In this document: piece after piece, positions 1 through 21,599 of the stretch
Layout of the letters: the number at the start of each line of letters is the position of its first letter
Numbering within the stretch: the first letter of the stretch is position 1
Notes under the pieces: model-generated
What the model was told of the DNA's origin: nothing
Databases searched by the model: none
The model's input: only the letters and a program-made list of their open reading frames with translations
Made by a program: the position numbers and the translations under genes
From: Telmatactis stephensoni
Lineage: Eukaryota; Cnidaria; Anthozoa; Actiniaria; Isophelliidae
Length of the DNA: 64,000 nt
NCBI GenBank assembly: GCA_029948255.1
Contig: JALIZF010001586.1
Location: 67,501 to 131,500 of the forward strand
Direction: 5' to 3'

Positions 1-706
1 AACTAATAAAAATAGTGTTTCGACTTATCACCACCTTAAACACTTAATAACAGTGGCGTAGCTCAACGGGGTCAATTGGCGAACGCATTAAATTATAATT
101 AGTTTCCTCGTTATTTTGCCACGCGATCAGCTTTTGGATGTTTGTTTATTTTTACATACTTGAGAAAATGAAAGCAGGTAAAGTGCCAATGGGAGCCCCT
201 ATACAGATCATGGGGTATGACCCCGTAGCACAGCTCTGACCAGTTTGATTTTGCTATTTTCACCTGTAATGCCTTTTGAGGCAGTTATTGTATGCGAATA
301 GAACTATCTTATTTTTTCGCTTTTATTGCCGTAGAAAAGTTGATACAAAAACTCACCAGGAACGTCCACATGACAAGGTCAAAGATTTAAAACTAATGCG
401 CATGCACGCCTGATTATATTATGAATATTCCTAAGCTAATTATAGAGTTCTATGTGGGTTGTAACATCCTCGCCTCCCATAGACATGGCAATGTCTATAG
501 ATTCCATTTTGTTCCTTAATGTTGTATGTCGCTCAATGCTCATCTATCAGCTGCTTCCAGAAAATGCAACTTCTGTACTGGTCGGTTCAAAAGCCCTTTT
601 GTTGTTTTAACTTTCAAATTTCTGACCAGACCATCTCATCTAGTTTGCAGTTCCATTACGCTTGCGATGACCCACTGGTATCTTGATGTGTTTCCTCTGA
701 AACTAG
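1..706. other. No gene recognised
   Basis: AT-rich sequence with only short open frames that show no recognisable motif. I see no exon, repeat array or RNA gene here. Confidence 0.4.
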
Positions 707-1068
707 GGACCTTAAGCAACCACGACGACGACGGCAGGGAAAACGGGACGTCAAAAAGTATTCAAGCGCAATATTTACTGCAATTTTTTTCGCTTATTTA
801 GTTTGAATTGCCATTCAGATCAGAGTTTTGAAATGAAAGAAAATGAAAGAGAAAGTTTCTGGGCGAACGGAAAATAAACTGGTTTGCGTCCTTAAGTTCC
901 CGTTCTCTACAGAGCGTGAAATCTGGACTTTTCACGTTGTAGTTTTGCAGACTACGGTTGATTTCCTTACAGCCCTGCTGATTTGCACGTGCGTTTATTG
1001 TATTTGTAATTAAGGCCATTGTCTTATGCCGTCGTCGTCCTCGTTGCCGTCTTCGTTGCTTAAGGTCC
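707..1068. mobile_element. MITE-like element, about 362 bp
   Basis: The left end GGACCTTAAGCAACCACGAC is mirrored at the right end by CGTTGCTTAAGGTCC. GAC/GTC-rich stretches lie just inside both ends. It has no coding capacity. I could not identify a clear target-site duplication. It looks like a non-autonomous terminal-inverted-repeat element. Confidence 0.6.
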
Positions 1069-1196
1069 ATACTAACACTGCGTCACCACTTTTTAAAGGT
1101 GGCTTTTTTGTTTCAACTTCTTTCTGACGTTGAGGCTTGGAAGGCATTTGCTTTGCTAACGTGTCCAAAAGTGATCTGTTATTTGTTTCTGTATAG

Positions 1197-1440
1197 TTAT
1201 CGTTCTTGAATGTTCAAGTCTTTCTCTGTACGGTTAGAAAACCGTGGTAAATGTCCAAGTAGTCTTCCGATCAGTAAATGTGCAGGTGTTACAACCATAC
1301 CATTACTTATATCGTCACCAATGTACGTCAGTGGACTCTCTATATCTGTCATTTCTTGGTAGGTTAGTGTGACTTTTCTAAGAACTAGACGCACTCGTCC
1401 GTTCACTCGTGCCCATGTGAAAGGGAGCCCAAAATCGGCT
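1197..1440 (-). pseudogene. BEL/Pao retrotransposon integrase-region fragment
   Basis: The minus-strand translation contains SPLTYIGDD followed by VTPAHLLIGR and a short conserved tail. This matches the region after the integrase core of BEL/Pao elements, usually of the form NSRPLTY-x(n)-LTPSHLLIGR. Only about 80 codons remain, and the stretch between the LTYQEM-like helix and SPLTY is shortened, so this is a relic. There are no LTRs and no gag, protease or RT nearby. The assignment rests on recognising the motif, not on a search. Confidence 0.65.
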
Positions 1441-2669
1441 TAAAAAGAACATTTAGATTAGCTGCCGCTACAGTAAGAGTGATTGACATGTTGCTGTTAA
1501 TAAACTTTTAACAAGACGCTCCTCGAAGCGTACACTGGCTGCCTGTAGTTCAACAAGCCGCAGTAGTAAAGACCTTTTTTGAATCGACTTACTAAAACTA
1601 AAGAAATTAAACTTTTGTAGGCCCAGCAACTTTAAAAATAGGAGCTTGTTATCGTCGACAACCGGGTGATGCCAGATCAAATGGTCCGTCCTTATCTGAT
1701 CATTGTCAATTTGTCTGTCAACAGCTATTAGTGTTTGCCTTTGTCCTTCTATTATCATGGGTATTATATATCTCACATGCAAAAATATTACCTAAGAATA
1801 TACCAGTTTATTCAACATTTTATTTCACTATATATCTAAATTGCATGTTTGCTGTAAAGACTTCTACAACGGCGTTTTTGACACAATAACAAATCGTGTT
1901 TTGTCTCGTTCATGTTTCAGATGTTTTATATATGAATAAAAGCATTACTTGACCAAACGCGTCAGGTCAAAATACAAGTTCCATGCAATGGTCTGGTCCA
2001 GAATTTCGATATTAAAATTCAGTACTAAAACCTCTCTAGATCTCTTGAATGAGAAATATAATTGACTTGCCTCTATATGTGTTCGTTTAGCAACATGTAG
2101 GGTGAGCAATTCGTGGATTTCCAGCTCATAGGAACAAATTTTTTATCGCGATCGAGGGCTTCCTTTCAAGTACTGCATTTAGAGTTCGATATTTGGTCAA
2201 AGTATTGGAGATCAAGCTAGCTCAAAATACCAACCCATTTTGAAGCTCTTGTAAGTTTCTAGGTATATCTGGAGTTAAAAGCTCCATTTTACATTGTTTT
2301 AGTGCTGGAAGAGCCTGTTTCTGAAAGCTACTATTTTCTTTGTAGTCGGCCATCTTGCATTCCTAAAGTTCCTGGCTTGCGTTCGCAGTCGCTCAAAGGT
2401 GATGAATGAAGGGCATTGTTTTTACGTTCTTAACCAATCAGAAGTGCCTCAGGACGAACAGAGGAAAAAAAAAACATTTGCAGTTTATAACTCGTTCCCG
2501 GCCGACGGCCTGGGCACGAGTGGTTGTTTCAAGATACGACAATAGCATTCCCACCAACCTCATTGATGGCTCGCCCGTTCTGCAATGAATTTCCATCGTA
2601 AAATCATCCACTGTGAAGATATCTGCAAAATTAACAAGTCTTGACGCAAGAAAATAGCGTCAAGTATAG

Positions 2670-2670
<1 letters not shown>
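1441..2670. other. No gene recognised
   Basis: About 1.2 kb of AT-rich DNA. An open frame of 104 codons on the minus strand (1,468-1,782) has no familiar motif and may be chance or continued decay of the retroelement to its left. Confidence 0.35.
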
Positions 2671-2744
<74 letters not shown>

Positions 2745-2760
2745 CTTTATTTAAACACGG
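2671..2760 (-). repeat. LINE-type 3' tail with (ATTG)n
   Basis: About 18 copies of a CAAT tetranucleotide are followed by CATCTTTATTTAAAC. Read on the minus strand this is TTTAAATAAAG followed by a tandem tail. That is the usual 3' terminus of CR1/L2-like LINEs or their SINE partners, which end in short tandem repeats. Confidence 0.55.
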
Positions 2761-2881
2761 TCGTCTCATCAATTCATAAAATACATTAATATATACTGGC
2801 AAGGCAGAGAATATACCATATAAAAATATAAAAGCAAATACAAGAAAAATAAATAATAATAATAATAATAATATTTTTTTA

Positions 2882-3322
2882 GCTCATCAAATCAAAACTA
2901 ATGATAAATGGTATGAACATCAACCGAAAACTGTAACTGAAAATGATGATGTGACTATCCTTTGGGATATGCCCATTCACACTGACAGAGAGATAAGGGC
3001 TAACAGACCAGATATAATAATCAGAAATAAGAAAGATAAAACCTGTCTGCATCTTGATATGTCTATCGCTTGTGATCTTAACACTTCCACAAAAGTCTCT
3101 GAAAAACTATCTGAATATAAGGATTTAGAGATTGAAATCAATAGGATGTGGGGGACAAAAACAGAAACTATCCCAGTTGTGATAGGAGTCCTGGGTCTTA
3201 TCAAGAAAGGTTTAGAAAAATTTACAAATAAGATTCCAGGAAATATTCACATTAGTGAAATTCAAAAAATTGCCCTCCTTAGAACAGCTCACATTTTAAG
3301 GAGAGTTCTTTCAATGAAGTAG
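2882..3322 (+). pseudogene. C-terminal fragment of a LINE reverse-transcriptase ORF
   Basis: The frame is open from about 2,882 and ends with TAG after 3,322. Motifs include ILWDMPIHTDREI, then RPDIIIRNK and HLDMSIACD, and VPIxxG-like and KIALLRTAHILRR segments. This matches the conserved C-terminal region found after the RT domain in invertebrate non-LTR elements. It carries a PD-(D/E)xK-like pattern (RPD, then LD), which suggests a restriction-like endonuclease domain. It is truncated at its 5' side by a (TAA)n tract and followed by another (TAA)n tract. The name is from motif memory. Confidence 0.6.
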
Positions 3323-3509
3323 TATGAATGTTAACCTTACATTACCCTAGGTCTATTGTTTAAACTTGGTATTGTAAGGAGAAAACTAAACCAGTAAAAA
3401 AATCAAGAAATAATAATAATATAGAAATATAAAAATAAAGGAACTGATTTACACGAGTGCCGTGTATGTGAAGTTAAGTTCAGTCATTGGTTTTATAGAA
3501 ATGTTATTC

Positions 3510-4130
3510 CATAAGGAAGCGCTTATAGTTTATAGCTTAATTTCTAGATATCATTTATAGTGAAAGTTTTGGAAGTTGAAGAGAGTTTTTACACATGGAG
3601 GCTTAAAATACAAACGCTGTTTAACTCACCTTTAATAAGCTTATATTAGTATTTCCATTTGGAAAGCAAAACAAATTTCATTTATAGAAAGCTTATGGGG
3701 CTCATTGACTTTATGCAACAAATGCAAACACCTTGTTATCCTAGAAAGGCTTCCAAACTAATTCACAGTGAAATTGGGCAAACAAATGCCAATTTAAACC
3801 TTAGGATATGTTTAAAAAGTTCACATGGTAATGCCTGGCAAGTCTGGAATTTGAAAACCAAGCAACACTATGCGTTCGCTGGCCGAGGATTTGGAGCTTG
3901 AAATACTCTCCAAAATTAACACAATTTGCAAAATATTTAACCAAAACGGATTGTACAAATTGCTGAAAGACATGTACGGCTTTGTCTGTGAAACAGAACA
4001 ACAGATCGTGGCATAAAAGTGACAAAAATGGCGGCTAGCCAGGCTTGTTTATCGATAATTCAAATCGATGGCTGATCGGTCTGCACGATGCACGATGGAC
4101 GTCATGTACATGTGTTTTCGTGATTGGGCT
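3510..4130. repeat. Dispersed repeat, copy A
   Basis: This stretch resembles 42,780-43,520 over several hundred bases. Shared landmarks include CGCTGTTTAACTCACCTTTA, AAGGCTTCCAAACTAAT and GATCGGTCTGCA with a nearby TGGACGTCAT. The copies differ by many substitutions and indels, so they are old. No coding frame is conserved between them. Copy A lies about 500 bp upstream of a gene 1 exon and copy B about 460 bp upstream of a gene 2 exon. Confidence 0.65.
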
Positions 4131-4624
4131 TTAGACATTATGGACATGTGAAAGTAGAGAAAAAGACTTGAAGCTTTTTAAGTCATTTATCGTATTTATC
4201 AAGTCGGATTTCAAACCATAGTTGATGTATATTAAAGCGGATTCTGGAAACGTTTTCTAGTTAGGGTCAGTTCAAGAGTTATGAGGGAAAAACGGGAACT
4301 GGCCAGAAACGTTTGGGAGTCAGACAGAGGTACAGTCAAATCGGTCCAAATGTGGATACCGGGAATTGAGCACGATACTCCAAAAGTGAGAAGCCAGTGT
4401 TTTACCGTTACCGCTCTGAATGGTTAATTGATCTGCAATGGCAGAACGCGCGCATGTTTCTGCACTGAGATGCAAACTCGACGAGAGATGTGCTTTTATA
4501 TATTTATGCGTTTATATATTTTTTGCACAGTATTAGTGCGACCATGTCTCTGTCCTTTGATATTTTTATGGGTAGTCAATCTGCGTGCGCGTTATATCTC
4601 AAATATTTTACAAATTTCTATTAG
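4131..4624. other. Intron-like sequence upstream of the first visible gene 1 exon
   Basis: No exon recognised. The stretch ends in the acceptor TTTCTATTAG. The preceding TM1/TM2 exons were looked for here and further left and not found. Confidence 0.5.
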
Positions 4625-15411
<10,787 letters not shown>

Positions 15412-15499
15412 AAATCGTCAAAGGAAGAGCTAGTTTTAGCACGTTGAACACGAACTTAGGAAAAAAAATTTCAACAGTTGACGTAAATGAACAGCAAAG

Positions 15500-17290
15500 G
15501 TGTATCAATATATAATCACAGTATAATCAATATATAATCACAGTATAATCAATATATAATCACTGTATAATCAATATATAATCACAGTATAATCAATATA
15601 TAATCACTCTATAATCAATATATAATCACAGTATAATCAATATATAATCACATTATAATCAATATATAATCACTGTATAATCAATATATAATCACTGTAT
15701 AATCAATATATAATCACAGTATAATCAATATAGAATCACTGTATAATCAATATGTAATCACAGTATAATCAATATATAATCACTGTATAATCAATATATA
15801 ATCACTGTATAATCAATATAGAATCACAGTATAATCAATATATAATCACTGTATAATCAATATAGAATCACAGTATAATCAATATAGAATCACAGTATAA
15901 TCAATACATAATCACAGTATAATCAATATATAATCACAGTATAATCAATATATATAATCACAGTATAATCAATATATATAATCACAGTATAATCAATATA
16001 TAATCACAGTATAATCAATATATAATCACAGTATAATCAATATATAATCACAGTATAATCAATATATAATCACTGTATAATCAATATATAATCACAGTAT
16101 AATCAATATATAATCACTCTATAATCACTCTATAATCACAGTATAATCAATATATAATCACAGTATAATCAATATATAATCACTGTATAATCAATATATA
16201 ATCACTGTATAATCAATATATAATCACAGTATAATCAATATAGAATCACTGTATAATCAATATGTAATCACAGTATAATCAATATGTAATCACAGTATAA
16301 TCAATATATTAATCACTGTATAATCAATATATAATCACTGTATAATCAATATAGAATCACAGTATAATCAATATATAATCACTGTATAATCAATATAGAA
16401 TCACAGTATAATCAATATAGAATCACAGTATAATCAATATATAATCACAGTATAATCAATATATAATCACAGTATAATCAAATATAATCACAGTATAATC
16501 AATATATAATCACAGTATAATCAATATATAATCACAGTATAATCAATATATAATCACAGTATAATCAATATAGAATCACAGTATAATCAATATAGAATCA
16601 CAGTATAATCAATATATAATCACAGTATAATCAATATATAATCACAGTATAATCAAATATAATCACAGTATAATCAAATATAATCACAGTATAATCAATA
16701 TATAATCACAGTATAATCAATATATAATCACAGTATAATCGATATATAATCACAGTATAATCAAATATAATCACAGTATAATCAATATATATAATCACAG
16801 TATAATCAATATATAATCACAGTATAATCAATATGTAATCACAGTATAATCAAATATAATCACAGTATAATCAATATATAATCACAGTATAATCAATATA
16901 GAATCACTGTATAATCAATATAGAATCACAATATAATCAATATATAATCACAGTATAATCAATATGTAATCACAGTATAATCAATATAGAATCACAGTAT
17001 AATCAATATATAATCACTCTATAATCAATATATAATCACAGTATAATCAATATATAATCACAGTATAGTCAATATATAATCACAGTATAATCAATATAGA
17101 ATCACAATATAATCAATATATAATCACAGTATAATCAATATGTAATCACAGTATAATCAATATAGAATCACAGTATAATCAATATATAATCACAGTATAA
17201 TCAATATGTAATCACAGTATAATCAATATATAATCACAGTATAATCAATATGTAATCAGAGTATATTCAATAAAGAATAGTCAATAAATC
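15500..17290. repeat. 22-bp AT-rich minisatellite array
   Basis: About 80 copies of a unit close to CAGTATAATCAATATATAAT plus CA. Recurrent variants include CTGTATAATC, ATAGAATCAC and a 20-bp form lacking one TA. It starts about 90 bp after the gene 1 stop codon. The variants occur in blocks, which indicates growth by unequal exchange or slippage of multi-unit segments. Confidence 0.95.
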
Positions 17291-17309
17291 GCAAGTCTTC
17301 AATAATATG

Positions 17310-17970
17310 GAAGAAAAACAATTTTTGAAATTTTAAATGCTCGAAATTACGGCAAACAACTCTAAAAATATCAAAAGAAGACTAGAAACACTGACACGGC
17401 TTTTTGGAGAACACTAAAAGAGATTTCGGGTAGTTTTCTGTTACTGTTTCGTCAAAACTCGCCCTAGACCTCCCTCTGTCAAAGTAAACTATGGTTTTTG
17501 TTACATCAAATCGACAAAGGTAACCTATCAGACATTTCAATTTCTATGTCCCATTTTTGAGATACTATCAAATCCTTACCGTGCAAAGCTGTCTACAGGC
17601 TAATATAAGAGTACATACCTGTGTCGAAAAATCTCTAATTTTACGACAGTGAAAATAGTTAAATTTTCTTGCAAATTTTTGAGGTTAAAGATGGAATGAC
17701 ATGTGTTAAAGATGGAATGACATTTCAGTGCTGACAATGACTTGATACAAATGGTGAGTTCCTTTAGTTCGATTTTCCACTTTCGAAATTTTTTCGCGCA
17801 CTACCTCAAAAAAGCATAGATTTAACACCATCTAGAGCCAAATTGAACATGGTGTTCCCCCCACACCCACTCCCTTTTATTTTATTTTTGGAATCGGTAA
17901 AGCTTAGTAACTGAACGAAATTTCATTAAGAAAACTATATTCTTTCAGTTTTTCCACGGAATTATATAAT
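17310..17970. mobile_element. AT-rich repeat element, copy 2
   Basis: Short relative of the element at 6,760-9,330, sharing the AAATTACGGCAAACAACTCT left segment and the GGTAAAGCTTAGTAACTGAA right segment. It directly follows the minisatellite. Confidence 0.5.
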
Positions 17971-18647
17971 CAAGCTATAATCAAGTGAGAGGAGGCAATA
18001 AGCCATATAGGCCGTATGCCCGAGGGATGTATATGACTTACTGCTGACGTTCGAGTGTCTTCGTACTTGAGAAGGTTTTCGCAAATCGTGAAGCTCTTTC
18101 TTGGTAGATTTTGGCAAACTAACAAAATATCTATAAAGGTTTTATTAAACCTCGGTTTCAGAGTGTTGCCAAACGCAGGATGGAGGAGGCGATTCCAATG
18201 GTTTACATTAGGCGCGCCCTGGTACAGTGATGTCTGCGATGTGACGTCACGGATGGCGTACACAACAACCAAAATTGAGTTCTCAAAAATGCTTCGAAAA
18301 ACAGATTTCAAAATGTAGTTGAAAATGTACGTTTTAGAAATTCCTTAAGGCATTTACCTTCACTTTTACAATATTGACATTGCTTTATCTTCAATATGTC
18401 TCAGTCTTGTCTTTGACACCAATCTGATGATGAAAAACGGCTCAAATAAAAGGAAAGTTGAAGTTGAAGTGCTGTCTTGTTCAGTTCCCGCCATTTTTCG
18501 TTCAGTTCTTCGAGGAGAAGGACGCGGGAGGAAAAAAAATTTTCTCAGCGTTTTTAGACTATTTTGAATCCCGGAAAAGTTTCCACGTATTCGTAAGTAA
18601 TAGACCTTTCGCCTGAACTGAATGCTGCACATCAGCGAAGTGGAAAC

Positions 18648-19332
18648 ATGACGTGTTTCTGGAGCTCCGCAATCGTCTTGGTTTTACTACTTTCCTCATG
18701 TCCGAAATTCCAACAATGTGATCCCAGCCTGTACATAAGCCTACCCTCAATTGGTTTGGAGAGTTTTGATTCAAGTAACACGCTGTTTCTGTCGCAAGTC
18801 GATCTTTTTAGCTCTGAGTTGGTATTCGGAGCTAAATGGAAAATTGACATTTGGAACAGTGAACTATGACCAAAACAAAGCCTTCATTCCCTTGGGCATA
18901 TATTACAATTGTAGAAAGTGGTCCCAAACAAGAATTGCTTATTACGGAAATTCAACAGCTACATTCCATCTATTATTACGAAGTGGTGTTGTTGAAGAGA
19001 ATCCTGGTCCTCAGAACAATGGTCCATCAAATAACAAGAAACAAAAGGCTCTTCGTTGTAAGGAATGTGAAAAGCCAGTTGCTAAAAACCACAAACGTTT
19101 TTGTACCGTTTGCTTCGATATGACTCACGCTAAATGTAACAAGCTCTTTGATGTTAAATCTGTTCCTTCTACGACTCCAGTCAATTGGATTTGTCCCAAG
19201 TGTACTTTGTGTTTACTGCCTTTCTCTACATTCGAAACAAACGATACAGATGTCCAGATCGACTCACGTCAGTTGCTCGTGCGGTTACACTTGCTTTGTG
19301 AAACGGGAGCAAAGATTTTTGTTGTGTTATGA
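18648..19332 (+). pseudogene. LINE 5' fragment: 2A-like motif and PHD-like zinc finger
   Basis: The frame ending at 19,332 encodes LLLRSGVVEENPGP, close to the 2A consensus D-(V/I)-E-x-N-P-G-P but with Val in place of the first Asp. About 19 residues later comes a Cys/His cluster (CKECEKP, FCTVCFDMTHAKC, WICPKC) with PHD-finger-like spacing. 2A-like peptides at the start of a LINE ORF, ahead of a PHD finger, are known in APE-type non-LTR elements of invertebrates. An ATG at 18,648 opens a signal-peptide-like frame (MTCFWSSAIVLVLLLSS) that is +1 relative to the finger frame, so the copy is frameshifted or the start lies elsewhere. There is no RT downstream. Retention of the 5' end without the 3' end is the reverse of usual LINE truncation. 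Confidence 0.55.
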
Positions 19333-19501
19333 AAACTTGCAGTTTTGTGTGTTACAGAATAATAATTGGGACAATGCTTTTATAACTAAGTTATAAGTTA
19401 TAACTTAGTATTGTACGACAATTTGCTCTGTCCTTCAGCAGTTATAGTCAGATAACGAGACTTATATTTATAAGCGGTTTAAGCTGCAAGGTACTTACTT
19501 A

Positions 19502-19754
19502 AGGCTGGTTCACACTAGCGTCGGAATCAGAATCGGAATCGTAAGAAAACAACAAAGAATTTAGGGGATTAGAATACAAAAGAAAGGTGTTTTTCTTTGT
19601 TCCTTCCTTTGTCTTTGATTATGCTTATGCTTGGTCTTATGCTTCTTGCGATGTTTATGTCGATGTCTTATGTCACACGCTTGACTTAACTCTTTTGTCT
19701 TTTCCTTTGTTTTCTGCTTCCGATTCCGAATCCGACGCTAGTGTGAACCAGCCT
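19502..19754. mobile_element. MITE with TTA target duplication (Harbinger-like)
   Basis: The inverted ends AGGCTGGTTCACACTAGCGT and their complement enclose 253 bp, flanked on both sides by TTA (19,499-19,501 and 19,755-19,757). Just inside the ends are GGAATC-type repeats. A 3-bp TWA duplication is typical of PIF/Harbinger-derived MITEs. Confidence 0.75.
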
Positions 19755-19854
19755 TTAATTGCAAGTAATACATAATTGCATTTCTAAAGAATGTTGTATT
19801 ATTGATTGAAACTTCATTAAAGATTATATCATTGAATTGTGCTGGGTTACAGTG

Positions 19855-20125
19855 TTGGACTGTTTCGCGGAGGTAGAATGTTGCATTGTCAAGCGACCAA
19901 TGTTGCATTGCCCCAACACGAATGTTGGATAGTGACGGACCAAAGTTAAACTATGCACACTGGCGACAGACTTCGTCTCGCACTAAGCTACAAATGTTGC
20001 ACTTCCAAAACAACAATCTTGCATTGTTCAAACACTAATGTTGGATTGTCCAAGTAACAATGTTTGAACGTGAACACAAGCATGTTGAATGATCGACACC
20101 AATGTTGAATTGTGCAATAGTTTTG
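19855..20125. repeat. Degenerate CAATGTTGGATTG repeats
   Basis: About ten imperfect units related to CAATGTTGGATTGTC with variable spacing and no clean period. Non-coding. Confidence 0.5.
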
Positions 20126-20167
20126 GCGGGGATTGAACGCCATAATATGAGGTCTTCGAGTAGACAT

Positions 20168-20260
20168 TGTAATGTAATGTAATAACTTTATTTAACGAAT
20201 TCGAAGGCGAAACACACAACAGTTACAATTTATGACAATTGCGCGCTATGATAACCCAGT
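20168..20260 (-). repeat. LINE/SINE 3' tail
   Basis: On the minus strand the sequence reads TTAAATAAAGTTATTACATT followed by short tandem ACATT units, a common CR1/L2-type 3' terminus. Confidence 0.4.
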
Positions 20261-20594
20261 GGCCCTAAAAAAATGAAAAGAAAGCAATAAGTTATGACAA
20301 AAATGAAAGCAATAAGTTATGACAAATTAAAACTATAATTTTAAATATTGGTGAATACAAATATACAAACGTAAAATAGATAAAATATAAACTGAAAAAA
20401 ATTTCGAGCAAACTATAGATCAAATGTTTTCTGTTTCTGATAACTTGACAAAATATGAAATATAAATTCAGCCTCGGTTTATAATACCACCACCACCACT
20501 TTCTTTTTTTTCTTGAGCATTTTTGGTTTTTAATCTTTTTTGGAAAATATTATAGCGATATTTCAAAGATTTTGCATTGACTTCACTGAAAGCC

Positions 20595-20983
20595 TTAGCA
20601 ATTGAGACTGTCTGCCACTTTTTCCCATACTCTTCCTCTTTCAAGGCTCTTATACATATTGGACGTCACACCCTCTGCAGCAACCTCCTTTAGCATCATG
20701 AGGTCCACTGTGTCATTCCAATCCATTTTTCTACAAAACAAAATAAAAGTTGTATTTCTTAGTTTGTATACTGCTTTAGAGCGAAAACAATACAACAATG
20801 AAACAAGTACTAACTTAATAATAGTACGAATAGCAGCAATTAAACAATTGAGAGCACAGGATTTTGCTTCATTTTGGTGCGCTTTAGTTGCTAAATTGTT
20901 TCGTGTTTTATAGTGTCAGAAGCATACAGATCAATTAGCCCTTACCTTTTGGTTGAAGTTTCTGGTGCTTGTGCTTGTGCCAT
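20595..20983 (-). CDS. Small Myb/SANT-like protein, spliced, probably frameshifted
   Basis: Exon 1 (20,946-20,990, ATG at 20,983) encodes MAQAQAPETSTK and ends at donor GTAAGG. Exon 2 (20,595-20,730) follows TTTTGTAG and encodes MDWNDTVDLMMLKEVAAEG, then RGRVWEKVADSLN and a stop, 57 residues in all. The W-x(n)-LL-x-EV ... G-x-x-WEKVADxLN pattern matches Myb/SANT-like DNA-binding domains common in cnidarian genomes, often tied to Harbinger-type transposons. In the -1 frame after SLN the sequence continues IAKAFSEVNAKSLKYRYNI for about 40 more codons, which resembles the third helix (KSLKYRYN), so a one-base indel seems to have truncated it. A 5' UTR exon may end at 21,504 (donor GTAAGT). Confidence 0.55.
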
Positions 20984-21599
20984 ACTTTCTCTAACAACAA
21001 AGACCTGAAAAATTGAAATCAAAACACACCTTTTACACGTTGCACTATTAAGAACTAATTCAGCAATAGAAACCACAAAAAAATGATGCAAACAAAGCAC
21101 CTGAAAGTTGGTACTAAATTATGCTATACGATTGTGATTCTCACTTCACAAACTCCCAAAAACTATAGTTCTTTACGAAGTAAAAAAAAAACAAAAACAC
21201 GAAAACCAGGGAAAGCATGCACCTATAAACTTTATAAGCATTTATCTCACCTTTGGAAGTTTGTAAAAAACATTGATAAATTATAACCAAAACCTAAAAA
21301 ACCAACGCACCTGTTGCTGGCATTTGAGAGTATGTTTACATTGTTACATGTCCCAGAAGGAGCTGTTTTAAGACGAAACCATTTATACTAGCTTTCTGTT
21401 GTAAAAAAGAACCAAAGTGATTTTCATAATTCCCATTAATTAATTTTGAAAATGAATTGCTGATTAACTGGGGTAAAATCATGCTTTTTTAACATTAACT
21501 TACCGTTCTGACCCCGACGCTAAAACAGGCCAAATGCCGTCGTCCTACAGTAAACGCGGACGACGAATTCACAAAGCGGAAGTGAAAGTTGCTAGTGAC

